This document shows, one piece after another, positions 39,620 to 48,058 of a DNA stretch of 64,000 nt (position 1 is the stretch's first letter; every line of letters starts with the position of its first letter). Both the position numbers and the translations under genes were made by a program. The notes under the pieces are model-generated. The model was not told the origin of the DNA, did not search any database, and saw only the letters and a program-made list of their open reading frames with translations. The stretch comes from Candidatus Dichloromethanomonas elyunquensis (GTDB taxonomy: Bacteria; Bacillota; Desulfitobacteriia; Desulfitobacteriales; Syntrophobotulaceae). The stretch spans positions 1-64,000 of the forward strand of contig LNDB01000001.1 of assembly GCA_001515265.1 (NCBI GenBank), read 5' to 3'.

Positions 39620-40480
39620 TCAAGCAATATCCATACTTCCCGGATTTATCTCTATGCAAAGTTTATCGGTGCTCATTTTCGCTTTGCTGCAAGCAAGACT
39701 TGCGATATTAATGAGATTTAACACCATAGAGTAACTGTCGGTCACCCTGGCGGATATCCTTCTTCCTCCGGATATCCCCGCGGAAATGGAAATGTTAACC
39801 CCGCTTCCGAAGGTATTTGCAGCGATAGTATCCAGCAGCTCTTCAGCAACTTGTTTCGTTACTTCTACCTGAAATGGAGTCAGGACAACGAATTCATCGC
39901 CGCCGAATCTGCACAGGCACGTTTCTTCGGGGCGGTTCTTCTTCAGCAAATCGGCGATTTCTCTTAATATCTTATCTCCAAAAACGTGGCCGTATTCTTT
40001 ATCAATTATTCCAAAGTTATTGATATCAATAAATATGACGGAGATTTCGTTCCCCTCTTTAAGAAGTTCATAAGCTTTATATAAAATAAAATCCGTTTTA
40101 GGAAGTCCGGTAAGCAAGTCAAAATGTTTCCCAAATTCCTTATCCAACAAGGAACGTGTTACAAAGCCAACGGGTTTCAAATTATTTTGGACGATCAGAA
40201 GATCAACCTGCTCATCGTCAAAAATGCTTTTTACTTCCCAGATAGACATTTCATGATTTACGTTTACATAATTCTGAGTCATGGCATCTATGGCTATCCG
40301 GTTAGGGTGAGCCTGAATTAATTCTTTGTATGTAACAACCCCAATCGTTTTATTATTTTCGACTACGGGAAAATAGTTTATCCTCTTGTCCATAGCCAAA
40401 TTCTTTATACAGGAAACGCAGTCTAACGGCTCGACCTGCAGCAAGTTCTCATCCATAATCTCGGACACATATTTAATCAT
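39620..40480 (-). CDS. CBS-pair and GGDEF protein, probable diguanylate cyclase
   Basis: 286 residues. Two CBS motifs fill about 1-120 (VSEIMDENLLQVEPLDCV, then AIDAMTQNYVNVNHEMSIWEV) and probably bind an adenine nucleotide. A GGDEF domain follows (LLTGLPKTDFILYKAYELL, VIFIDINNFGIIDKEYGHVFGDKIL, RFGGDEFVVLTP near 190). The catalytic GGDEF is intact, and I see no RxxD inhibitory site five residues upstream of it. The protein is cytoplasmic. Its start overlaps the end of the 115-residue gene upstream by four bases, so the two are coupled. Confidence 0.88.
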   Translation of the reverse strand: MIKYVSEIMDENLLQVEPLDCVSCIKNLAMDKRINYFPVVENNKTIGVVTYKELIQAHPNRIAIDAMTQNYVNVNHEMSIWEVKSIFDDEQVDLLIVQNNLKPVGFVTRSLLDKEFGKHFDLLTGLPKTDFILYKAYELLKEGNEISVIFIDINNFGIIDKEYGHVFGDKILREIADLLKKNRPEETCLCRFGGDEFVVLTPFQVEVTKQVAEELLDTIAANTFGSGVNISISAGISGGRRISARVTDSYSMVLNLINIASLACSKAKMSTDKLCIEINPGSMDIA

Positions 40481-40824
40481 AATTCAATCGATTTGCTAAC
40501 CTCAAGGGTAATATTTATCTGGGCTTTGATAATGATTTGGTCGTTAGCAATCTTGCCTCCTTCTTCCATTATGGCTTCGATAAGCTTCTCTTGTTCAAGC
40601 AGATTCAGCAGCGTCTTTCTGATGACTATCGCCTCAATAACCGGATGATTCAGCTTTATAATCTCATATTGTTCGGGGGAAAGAATGTCAACCATTCTTC
40701 TTGCAGCTTCAGGCCCGATAGGGGCTTTTCTGCCTACGATCAAAACATCTTGCATGGGAGGCATTTCAAATTCGGACAATCGTATAACAATATCAGCTTT
40801 CTTTGCGGAATAGGTCTTAGCCAT
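40477..40824 (-). CDS. Small unknown protein coupled to the CBS-GGDEF gene (115 aa)
   Basis: Starts at the ATG at 40824, with AGGAGG seven bases upstream; a longer frame to 40869 lacks a site. It begins MAKTYSAKKADIVIRLSEFE and has a central segment (VLIVGRKAPIGPEAARRMVDIL) followed by alternating hydrophobic strands (IIIKAQINITLEVSKSIEL). There are no cysteines or membrane segments. I do not recognise it. Four-base overlap with the diguanylate cyclase gene suggests a binding partner or regulator of it. Confidence 0.7.
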   Translation of the reverse strand: MAKTYSAKKADIVIRLSEFEMPPMQDVLIVGRKAPIGPEAARRMVDILSPEQYEIIKLNHPVIEAIVIRKTLLNLLEQEKLIEAIMEEGGKIANDQIIIKAQINITLEVSKSIEL

Positions 40825-41079
40825 TAAAAAACCTCCTTTATACATTATTTTACATTTTTCAATAAACATATGTCAAATAAATTAATAAAACCTAAAATAT
40901 TCATTTATATTCTCGTTTTTTCTTGATTTTCCCGAATCCCATATTTCGCTTTTCATGCATTCATGGCATTATTATACCTTAATTTTACTATTTGATTTTA
41001 TAATTTTTCATACATTTATTTAAAAAGATGTTAAAAATTGTTTTCTGCAAAATTTTATGAAAAGCTTTACTGCAGACAA
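40825..41079. other. AT-rich intergenic region between divergent transcripts
   Basis: About 255 bases, mostly A/T, between the 115-residue gene (minus) and the trp promoter (plus). I saw no ORF with a ribosome site, no RNA motif and no long repeat. Confidence 0.5.
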
Positions 41080-41108
41080 TTGACAAATGAAGCTAGGAAT
41101 GATATAGT
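41080..41108 (+). promoter_or_regulatory. Promoter of the trp operon
   Basis: TTGACA (41080-41085), a 17-base spacer and TATAGT (41103-41108), just before the T-box leader. Confidence 0.85.
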
Positions 41109-41114
41109 AACTGA

Positions 41115-41408
41115 AAAATATGATAAACTTCTGATGGAGAAGTAACGTCAATAAATGTCCTTACAGAGAGCTGCGGCAGGTGGAAGCGCGGCAGGAACCG
41201 GATTGGCAAATGGGCTCTTGAAGGCGGAAGGAAAGCGGGTTAACCCGCAAGTAATATCCGACGCGGCGTTAGCGTTAAAAAACGGGGGATGTGTTGGCAT
41301 CCTGCTAAGGTGGGTCTGTTTTTCTGTATTCAGGCCAATCAAGGTGGTACCGCAGATGAATCGTCTGTCCTTGGAATATTTCCAAAGACGGCGTTTTTTA
41401 TTTTTTAA
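41115..41408 (+). promoter_or_regulatory. T-box leader of the trp operon, Trp specifier
   Basis: The T-box sequence AAGGTGGTACCGCAG is at 41341-41355. Stem I starts near 41126: CUUC and GAG on the 5' side pair with CUC and GAAG after 41214, with AGUA of the loop E motif at about 41131 on the 5' side. The specifier loop reads AAA-UGG-G with UGG (Trp) at 41211-41213. A perfect GCGGGTTAACCCGC palindrome (41235-41248) lies in the middle. The terminator is CGTCT/AGACG plus TTGGAA/TTCCAA (41362-41390) followed by a T-tract (41393-41406). Uncharged tRNA-Trp should stabilise the antiterminator and switch on trpEGDCFBA. Confidence 0.92.
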
Positions 41409-41440
41409 GCTGATTTTATTAGAAAAGGTGGTCACCCGCT

Positions 41441-42922
41441 ATGATTTACCCTTCTTTCCAAGAAACCCTGCTCAAAGCCCAGGGTGTGGATTTTGTACCG
41501 GTAGCCCTGGAAACTTTCGCTGATATGGAAACACCGGTCAGCGTATTTAAGAGGTTCAATGACACCAGTTCGTACTGTTTTCTGCTGGACAGCGTTGAGG
41601 GAGGAGAAAAATGGGCGCGCTACTCCTTTATCGGCAAAGACCCTCTCTTAACCATTCGGATCCAGGACCATTCCGCTGTCCTCCAGTACCGGGACGGCAG
41701 TGCCGAACGCCGGGAAGGCAATCCATATAAGATCATAGAAGAAATTTTACACTGTTATAAAGGGGCTGACATCGAGGGAATGCCGAGACTATCCGGCGGT
41801 TTGGTCGGGTTTTTCGGTTACGATCTCATCCGCAGTGTGGAAAAGCTGCCAAATCCTCCGTACGATGATTTAGACCTGCCGACCTGTCATTTTATGCTGG
41901 TCGATGAAACGATTGTTTTTGATCATCTGAAACAAAAATTGGTGCTTATTGTGAACATGCCTGCTAAGGGGGATTTAGAGCTTAATTATAACCACACTGT
42001 AGAAAGACTTCACGCTCTTGCCCGTACCATCAAAGAATCGGGATCTTTCAGAAAAATTTCCGAAAACTCTTCTCCTGACAGTGCCCCATTGGAAATTCAA
42101 AGTAATATGGAAAAGGAATATTTCAAAAACATTGTCCTAAAGGCCAAGGAATATATCACCAACGGCGATATTTTCCAAGTGGTTTTATCCCAGCGTTTTT
42201 ACCTGCAGACAGATATTGACCCGCTGAATGTTTACCGCTATCTTCGCGTGACAAACCCGTCCCCCTACCTGTATTTCTTAAAATTCAACGATTATTCCCT
42301 GGTTGGGGCTTCCCCTGAGACGCTCCTGCGCTGCGAGAACGGAGTTGTTGAAACCTGCCCCATTGCGGGTACCCGAAAAAGGGGAAAAACAGAAGAAGAG
42401 GATCAGCTTTTGGAAGAAGAATTGCTGAAAGACCCTAAAGAACTTGCCGAACATGCCATGCTGGTAGACCTGGGGCGGAATGATATCGGTAAAGTTGCCA
42501 AATTCGGGACGGTGCAGGTAACAGAATATATGAATATCCTCCGCTATTCCCATGTTATGCATCTTGGTTCTACTGTTCGCGGGGAATTACAGGATGACAA
42601 GACCGCTTTTGACGCCCTGATGTCTGTTCTTCCCGCCGGTACCCTTTCCGGTGCTCCAAAAATCCGGGCCATGGAAATTATCGATGAACTGGAACCGACA
42701 AGAAGGGGTATTTATGGCGGCGCTATCGGTTTTATCTCTTTTAACGGCAGTATGGACAGCTGCATCACCATCCGCACAATCCTTTTTAAAGACAAAAAGG
42801 CTTATGTCCAAGCAGGCTGCGGAATTGTCGCCGACTCTGTGCCTGAAAACGAATATGAAGAAACAAAGATCAAAGCTGGGGCGCTGTTAAAAGCTTTACG
42901 AGAGGCAGGGAATCTTCAATGA
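41441..42922 (+). CDS. trpE: Anthranilate synthase component I
   Basis: 493 residues, ATG at 41441 behind AAAGGTGG. Converts chorismate to anthranilate with TrpG. The N-terminal Trp-binding region has FLLDSVEGGEKWARYSFIG, where the usual LLES reads LLDS. The catalytic C-terminal half contains IFQVVLSQRF, VGASPETLLRCENG, PIAGTRKRGKTEEEDQ, VDLGRNDIGKVAKFG, LPAGTLSGAPKIRAMEIID and QAGCGIVADSVPENEYEE. Confidence 0.97.
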   Translation: MIYPSFQETLLKAQGVDFVPVALETFADMETPVSVFKRFNDTSSYCFLLDSVEGGEKWARYSFIGKDPLLTIRIQDHSAVLQYRDGSAERREGNPYKIIEEILHCYKGADIEGMPRLSGGLVGFFGYDLIRSVEKLPNPPYDDLDLPTCHFMLVDETIVFDHLKQKLVLIVNMPAKGDLELNYNHTVERLHALARTIKESGSFRKISENSSPDSAPLEIQSNMEKEYFKNIVLKAKEYITNGDIFQVVLSQRFYLQTDIDPLNVYRYLRVTNPSPYLYFLKFNDYSLVGASPETLLRCENGVVETCPIAGTRKRGKTEEEDQLLEEELLKDPKELAEHAMLVDLGRNDIGKVAKFGTVQVTEYMNILRYSHVMHLGSTVRGELQDDKTAFDALMSVLPAGTLSGAPKIRAMEIIDELEPTRRGIYGGAIGFISFNGSMDSCITIRTILFKDKKAYVQAGCGIVADSVPENEYEETKIKAGALLKALREAGNLQ

Positions 42923-43497
42923 TTTTAATTATTGATAACTATGACTCTTTTACCTATAACCTTTATCAATATGTCGGAAGCATTAATCCCGATGTGCAGG
43001 TTATCCGGAACGATAAAATAACTCCCGCAGAAATCAAAGAACTTCACCCGTCACAGGTGATTATTTCCCCCGGCCCAGGGTTTCCGAAGGATGCCGGTAT
43101 CTGTACCCAGCTGATCCGGGAACTGGACGGCAAGATTCCCGTTCTGGGAATTTGTTTGGGACACCAGGCTATCGGGGAAGCCTACGGCGGAATGATCACG
43201 CATGCCCCCGTACCGGTCCACGGGAAAATTTCCGAGGTCAAACTGGATCAAAATAGTCCCCTCTTCCTGAATCTCCCCCCTGCCATTCAGGTTGGACGCT
43301 ATCATTCTCTCGTGGTCGAACGGGAAACCCTGCCTCCGGAATTGATGATAACGGCTGAAACCGCGGAAGGACTTATTATGGGAGTCTCTCACCAGTCCCA
43401 GCCGGTTTTTGGAGTCCAGTTCCATCCGGAATCAGTCCTTACCCCTGAGGGAATCAAGATTATTGATAATTTTTTATCGTATCGCAAGGAGGTATAA
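42919..43497 (+). CDS. trpG: Anthranilate synthase component II (glutaminase)
   Basis: 192 residues. Class I glutamine amidotransferase: IIDNYDSFTYNLYQYVG at the start, nucleophile in VLGICLGHQAIGEAYGG, and His-Glu in GVQFHPESVLTPEG. The start overlaps the trpE stop by four bases. There is no separate pabA here, so it may also serve folate synthesis; that is a known possibility, not shown here. Confidence 0.96.
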   Translation: MILIIDNYDSFTYNLYQYVGSINPDVQVIRNDKITPAEIKELHPSQVIISPGPGFPKDAGICTQLIRELDGKIPVLGICLGHQAIGEAYGGMITHAPVPVHGKISEVKLDQNSPLFLNLPPAIQVGRYHSLVVERETLPPELMITAETAEGLIMGVSHQSQPVFGVQFHPESVLTPEGIKIIDNFLSYRKEV

Positions 43498-43501
43498 TCT
43501 C

Positions 43502-44533
43502 ATGATTAAAGAGGCTATCGCTAAACTCAGCAATCTGGAAAGCATTGAATTTGCCGGAGCCGCACAGGCTATGACGGAGATCATGAACGGAGAGGCTACT
43601 CCGGCTCAGATCGGCGCCTTTCTCGTTGCTCTCCGCATCAAAGGTGAAAGTATTGAGGAAATATCCGGCTGTGCCCATGTGATGCGGGAAAAGGCAGAGA
43701 AAGTGGAACTTGGAAACATTGAGGCCCTGGATATTGTAGGGACAGGCGGAGATGGGGCTAACACCTTCAATATCTCAACCTGTTCGGCTTTCATTGTTTC
43801 AGCTGCCGGCATCCCGGTGGCCAAACACGGAAACCGCTCAGTTTCCAGCAAATGCGGCAGTGCGGATGTCTTAGAAGCGTTGGGTACCAATATTAACCTC
43901 TCTCCCCAAGCCGCGGCGGCCTGTCTTCAGCAAACCGGTTTATGTTTCATGTTTGCTCCGGGATATCATAAGTCCATGAAATTTGCTGCCGGCCCGCGCA
44001 GAGAACTTGGATTACGGACAATTTTTAATATTCTTGGTCCTTTGGTCAACCCTGCGCGCGTATCCAGCCAGTTATTAGGGGTGTGTGACGAGAACCTTGT
44101 TGAACCCCTGACGAAAGCTCTCATCAATCTGGGTGTGCGTAATATTATGACGGTTTACAGCCGGGACGGGCTGGATGAATTCTCCCTTTCCGCCCCAACC
44201 TTAGTCTACGAATCGCGTCAAGGCATGATGAAATCCTATGTCCTTAACCCGGAGTCGTTAGGACTTAAAATGTGCAGTTTAAGCGAAGTGCGAGGGGGCG
44301 AAGCCGTTGAAAACGCCGAAATCATTGAAGGCATTCTTTCCGGAGACCTGGAAGGACCTAAAAAAGACATTGTCTTGCTCAACTCGGCTGCCGCCCTCTA
44401 TCTCACGGGAAAAGCCGCAACCATTGAAAACGGCCTCCAACTGGCTTCCAGAATTATTAAAGAAGGAAAAGCCAGGGCCCAGCTTTCAGCTTACCGTCAG
44501 ATATCAAACCGTTTTAAGGAGTTAACGGTATGA
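43502..44533 (+). CDS. trpD: Anthranilate phosphoribosyltransferase
   Basis: 343 residues from the ATG at 43502 (AAGGAGG nine bases upstream); a frame open from 43409 lies inside trpG. PRPP-binding motif DIVGTGGDGANTFNISTCS, then AKHGNRSVSSKCGSADVLEALG and FAPGYHKSMKFAAGPRRELG and FNILGPLVNPA. It starts four bases after the trpG stop and overlaps trpC by four. Confidence 0.97.
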   Translation: MIKEAIAKLSNLESIEFAGAAQAMTEIMNGEATPAQIGAFLVALRIKGESIEEISGCAHVMREKAEKVELGNIEALDIVGTGGDGANTFNISTCSAFIVSAAGIPVAKHGNRSVSSKCGSADVLEALGTNINLSPQAAAACLQQTGLCFMFAPGYHKSMKFAAGPRRELGLRTIFNILGPLVNPARVSSQLLGVCDENLVEPLTKALINLGVRNIMTVYSRDGLDEFSLSAPTLVYESRQGMMKSYVLNPESLGLKMCSLSEVRGGEAVENAEIIEGILSGDLEGPKKDIVLLNSAAALYLTGKAATIENGLQLASRIIKEGKARAQLSAYRQISNRFKELTV

Positions 44534-45306
44534 TTTTAAACGAAATCATTGCTAGAAAAAATACAGATTTGGAGAACGGCTTATTCAGAATCCCCCTTTC
44601 AGAACTCGAACGCAAGGCTTTCGCCCGCCCTGAACCAAGGGATTTCCGCCAGGCTCTGGCAGCGCCGGGACTATCGGTTATTGCCGAGGTGAAACGCGCT
44701 TCCCCTTCCAAAGGAATGATGACAGGCTCGTTTAATTATCAAAAAACTGCTGCCGCTTATGAAAAAGGCGGTGCTTCAGCCATCTCTGTTCTGACTGAGC
44801 GCAATTATTTTCTGGGTGAGGATTATTATTTAACCCAGATTAAAGAGAAAGCGGGGATACCGGTTCTGCGCAAGGATTTTATTATCGATGAACGCCAGGT
44901 TTTAGAAAGCAGAGCGCTCGGCGCCGATGCTATCTTACTGATCGCCGCAGTCCTGGATGATAAAGCTATGCTCAGGCTCTTTGCGCTTGCCGGCGAGTGC
45001 GGTCTCCACTGCCTCTTTGAAGCCCATGACGGGGAGGAGGTCAAAAGAATTGCCGCCTGCGGAGCAAAAATGATTGGCATTAACAACCGCAATCTTCAAA
45101 CGTTTGCAATTGACCTCGGAACCTTTGAAAGACTGCTCCCGCTCATTCCCTCAGAAGCATTTGCCGTTGCTGAAAGCGGGATTTCCTCTCCTCGTGAAGC
45201 TCAGCGTCTGAGAAAAGCAGGCGCGGATGCTGTCCTGATCGGCGAAATGCTGATGCGTTCCGATAACCCAGCTTCTTTGATCAAAGCATGCCGGGAGGAA
45301 ACCTAA
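44530..45306 (+). CDS. trpC: Indole-3-glycerol phosphate synthase
   Basis: 258 residues, a TIM barrel. VIAEVKRASPSKGMM carries the catalytic Lys, VLRKDFIIDERQV a second Lys, then IGINNRNLQTFAIDLG and AVAESGISSPREAQRL. Monofunctional, separate from trpF. Confidence 0.97.
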   Translation: MILNEIIARKNTDLENGLFRIPLSELERKAFARPEPRDFRQALAAPGLSVIAEVKRASPSKGMMTGSFNYQKTAAAYEKGGASAISVLTERNYFLGEDYYLTQIKEKAGIPVLRKDFIIDERQVLESRALGADAILLIAAVLDDKAMLRLFALAGECGLHCLFEAHDGEEVKRIAACGAKMIGINNRNLQTFAIDLGTFERLLPLIPSEAFAVAESGISSPREAQRLRKAGADAVLIGEMLMRSDNPASLIKACREET

Positions 45307-45307
45307 G

Positions 45308-45934
45308 ATGAAAGTTAAAATTTGCGGACTTACCAGGAAAGAAGATATCGCTGCCGTAAATGCCTTCCTGCCGGACTATGCAGGTTTTGTCTTTGCAGAG
45401 AGCAAACGCAGGGTCACCCCTTTACAGGCTGCTTCCTTGATCAAAAACCTAGACCCTGTAATCCGGCCTGTCGGCGTTTTCGTCAATATGGATTGCAATG
45501 AGGCTGCAGCGGTCACCCGGGTCTGCGGTTTGAAAGCAGTACAGCTGCATGGCCGGGAAGATGACCGATATCTCAGCGAACTGCGCACCCTTTTGCCTGA
45601 AAATGTGCAAATCATCAAAGCGCTTCGGGTTCAAAACCGGTCTAGTCTTTTGGAAGGTTCCGGTATCCCCTGCGATCTTATACTGTTGGATGCTTATAAG
45701 GACGGCTTGGCCGGGGGAACCGGCGAAGTGTTCGACTGGACACTTCTGCAGGATTCTCCGCGCCCGTACATCCTAGCAGGCGGACTCAGCCCTTCTAATT
45801 TGCAGACAGCGGTGGAAACCCTCCATCCTTATGGGGTGGATGTCAGTTCCGGTGTAGAAACAGGCGGCCTTAAAGACCGGGAAAAAATTCGGGATTTTAT
45901 CCACACTGCCAGGAGGTATAGCCATGAAAGATAA
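45308..45934 (+). CDS. trpF: Phosphoribosylanthranilate isomerase
   Basis: 208 residues, TIM barrel. [13 protein letters not shown] contains the catalytic Cys, [16 protein letters not shown] and [12 protein letters not shown] follow, and [19 protein letters not shown] holds the catalytic Asp with [15 protein letters not shown] at the end. It begins one base after trpC and overlaps trpB by 11 bases. Confidence 0.96.
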   Translation: MKVKICGLTRKEDIAAVNAFLPDYAGFVFAESKRRVTPLQAASLIKNLDPVIRPVGVFVNMDCNEAAAVTRVCGLKAVQLHGREDDRYLSELRTLLPENVQIIKALRVQNRSSLLEGSGIPCDLILLDAYKDGLAGGTGEVFDWTLLQDSPRPYILAGGLSPSNLQTAVETLHPYGVDVSSGVETGGLKDREKIRDFIHTARRYSHER

Positions 45935-47150
45935 ACGTACGGTATTAGAATATGAACCTTCCCAAAAACGGGGAAGATACGGGGTTTTCGGAGGTCAGTA
46001 TGTTCCGGAAACTTTAATGAATGCTCTACGGGAATTGGAAGAAGCGTATGAAGCCTGTAAGAATGACCCCGGGTTCCAGCAGGAACTATCCCGTCTTTTC
46101 GCTGAATATGCGGGACGTCCTTCTTTACTCTATTACGCGGAAAGATTAACCCAAAAGCTGGGGGGGGCGAAAATCTACTTAAAACGGGAAGATCTAAACC
46201 ATACGGGCTCCCATAAGATCAACAACGTTTTAGGCCAGGCTCTCCTGGCTGTGAAGATGGGGAAAAAACGAATTATTGCCGAAACCGGGGCCGGACAGCA
46301 CGGAGTTGCCACCGCAACGGCCGCCGCTTTGTTCGGCTTGGAATGCAAGGTTTTTATGGGCCGGGAAGATACCGAAAGACAAGCCCTCAATGTGTTTCGA
46401 ATGAATTTGCTGGGTGCAGCGGTACAAGCTGTCGACTCCGGGACGGCGACCCTAAAGGATGCAGTCAATGAGGCCATGCGGGAATGGACAGCCAGGGTTG
46501 ACGATACCTTCTATGTTCTGGGTTCGGTTATGGGACCGCACCCTTACCCTATGATGGTCCGGGATTTTCAAAGCATTATCGGGAAAGAAGTCAAAGAGCA
46601 GATCCGGCTTCAAACCGGCCGGCTCCCGGACTGCCTGATCGCCTGTGTAGGCGGCGGAAGCAATGCTATGGGACTTTTTCATCCCTTTATAGAAGATCCT
46701 GAAGTCAGGATGATCGGGGTAGAGGCGGCCGGAAAAGGGGTTGATACCCCGGAACATGCCGCAACGATCACCAAAGGGAGTGTTGGCGTCTTCCACGGAA
46801 TGAAATCCTATTTCCTCCAGGATGATGAAGGGCAGATTATGCCGGTATACTCTATTTCGGCGGGGTTGGATTATCCGGGAATCGGACCGGAGCATGCCTG
46901 GCTCTATGATACCGGGCGGGCGGAATATGCCTGTGCTACCGACCAGGAAGCGGTTGAGGCCTTCCAGCTCCTGGCTGTAACGGAAGGGATTATCCCAGCT
47001 ATCGAATCAGCTCATGCTGTTGCCCACGCGGTCAAACTGGCGCCCGAAATGTCTTCCGGTCAGATCATTGTCATTAACTTATCGGGCCGCGGAGATAAAG
47101 ATGTTGCTCAAATCGCCCAGTACATGGAGGTGGCTTCACATGAACGCTAA
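45924..47150 (+). CDS. trpB: Tryptophan synthase beta chain
   Basis: 408 residues, TrpB1 type that pairs with TrpA. The PLP lysine is in [20 protein letters not shown], the catalytic Glu in [20 protein letters not shown], and the phosphate loop in [18 protein letters not shown] at 45924 has AGGAGG seven bases upstream inside trpF. Confidence 0.97.
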   Translation: MKDKRTVLEYEPSQKRGRYGVFGGQYVPETLMNALRELEEAYEACKNDPGFQQELSRLFAEYAGRPSLLYYAERLTQKLGGAKIYLKREDLNHTGSHKINNVLGQALLAVKMGKKRIIAETGAGQHGVATATAAALFGLECKVFMGREDTERQALNVFRMNLLGAAVQAVDSGTATLKDAVNEAMREWTARVDDTFYVLGSVMGPHPYPMMVRDFQSIIGKEVKEQIRLQTGRLPDCLIACVGGGSNAMGLFHPFIEDPEVRMIGVEAAGKGVDTPEHAATITKGSVGVFHGMKSYFLQDDEGQIMPVYSISAGLDYPGIGPEHAWLYDTGRAEYACATDQEAVEAFQLLAVTEGIIPAIESAHAVAHAVKLAPEMSSGQIIVINLSGRGDKDVAQIAQYMEVASHER

Positions 47151-47964
47151 GACCAACCGAATCGACCAAAAGTTTCAGCAGAAACTCGCCCAAGGGAAAA
47201 AAGCCCTGATTACCTTTATCACCGCAGGGGATCCTGATCTGGAAACAACCCGCCGGCTGGTTATGGCTATGGAAGAAGCAGGTGCCGACCTGGTCGAACT
47301 GGGAGTCCCTTACTCTGATCCCATCGCTGAAGGACCGGTTATTCAGGCAGCCAATACCCGTGCCTTAAAAAATGATGTCCGGATCGACCGTCTTTTTGAA
47401 CTGGTATCGGACTTAAGAACCAACCCCAACCCTTCTCTGAAAACCGAGATCCCCTTGTTGTTCCTGCTTTATGTCAATTGCATCCTTCAATACGGCAAAG
47501 CAAAGTTCTTCGATAAGTGTGTGGAAAAGGGTATAGACGGACTGATCATCCCCGATCTCCCCTATGAGGAAAGCGAAGAAATCGCGGAAGAAGCCGTCCG
47601 GACCGGTATCCGTCTTATCCGGCTGGTAGCCCCGTCTTCCAACGCGAGAATCGAAACCATTGCCGGGGAAGCCGAAGGATTTCTTTACTGTGTTTCTTCC
47701 CTGGGGGTTACCGGCACGCGTTCCAGTTTCAGCACAGATTTCAGGGATTTTTTCGGGCGCATCAACCGCTTTAAAAGCGCTCCGTGCGCCGTAGGTTTCG
47801 GCATCTCCTCCCCGGAACAGGTCCGGGAACTGAAGGAATACTGTGACGGCATTATTGTCGGAAGCGCAGTTGTCCAAAGGATCGCTGAAGCCGAAAGTCC
47901 GGATCAGGCAGTTGTCTCAATCGGCAAATTTGTCAAGAGCCTGCGTGAAGCTTTGGACCAATAA
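47140..47964 (+). CDS. trpA: Tryptophan synthase alpha chain
   Basis: 274 residues from the ATG at 47140, overlapping trpB by 11 bases; the frame is open from 47014 but the extra part is antisense-like filler inside trpB. Catalytic Glu in [20 protein letters not shown], catalytic Asp in [12 protein letters not shown], and the mobile loop [13 protein letters not shown]. Last gene of the operon; no strong terminator is visible after it. Confidence 0.97.
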   Translation: MNAKTNRIDQKFQQKLAQGKKALITFITAGDPDLETTRRLVMAMEEAGADLVELGVPYSDPIAEGPVIQAANTRALKNDVRIDRLFELVSDLRTNPNPSLKTEIPLLFLLYVNCILQYGKAKFFDKCVEKGIDGLIIPDLPYEESEEIAEEAVRTGIRLIRLVAPSSNARIETIAGEAEGFLYCVSSLGVTGTRSSFSTDFRDFFGRINRFKSAPCAVGFGISSPEQVRELKEYCDGIIVGSAVVQRIAEAESPDQAVVSIGKFVKSLREALDQ

Positions 47965-48058
47965 AAAATGTCATGAAAATTTACATGAATTTTGATTTTA
48001 TTTCAATCTCAGAGATTAATTTTTGGTTTATTTTTTAGGAAAGTGCAGACGCAGTAAA

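Noticed and set aside
41155-41523. 122-codon plus-strand frame across the trp leader
   Set aside because: It runs through the T-box structure and into trpE in another frame. The RNA motif explains the sequence; the frame has no ribosome site.
47014-47139. Upstream extension of trpA and similar long starts (purL to 14738, aroA to 27555, pheA to 25184, GGDEF-HD-GYP to 62338)
   Set aside because: In each case a start with a good ribosome site lies downstream at the family's normal N-terminus, and the extension lies inside another gene or structured RNA.
47965-48010. Possible terminator after trpA
   Set aside because: AAAATT/AATTTT can pair, but the stem is short and all A-T, and there is no clean U-run directly after it. 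Not strong enough to list.
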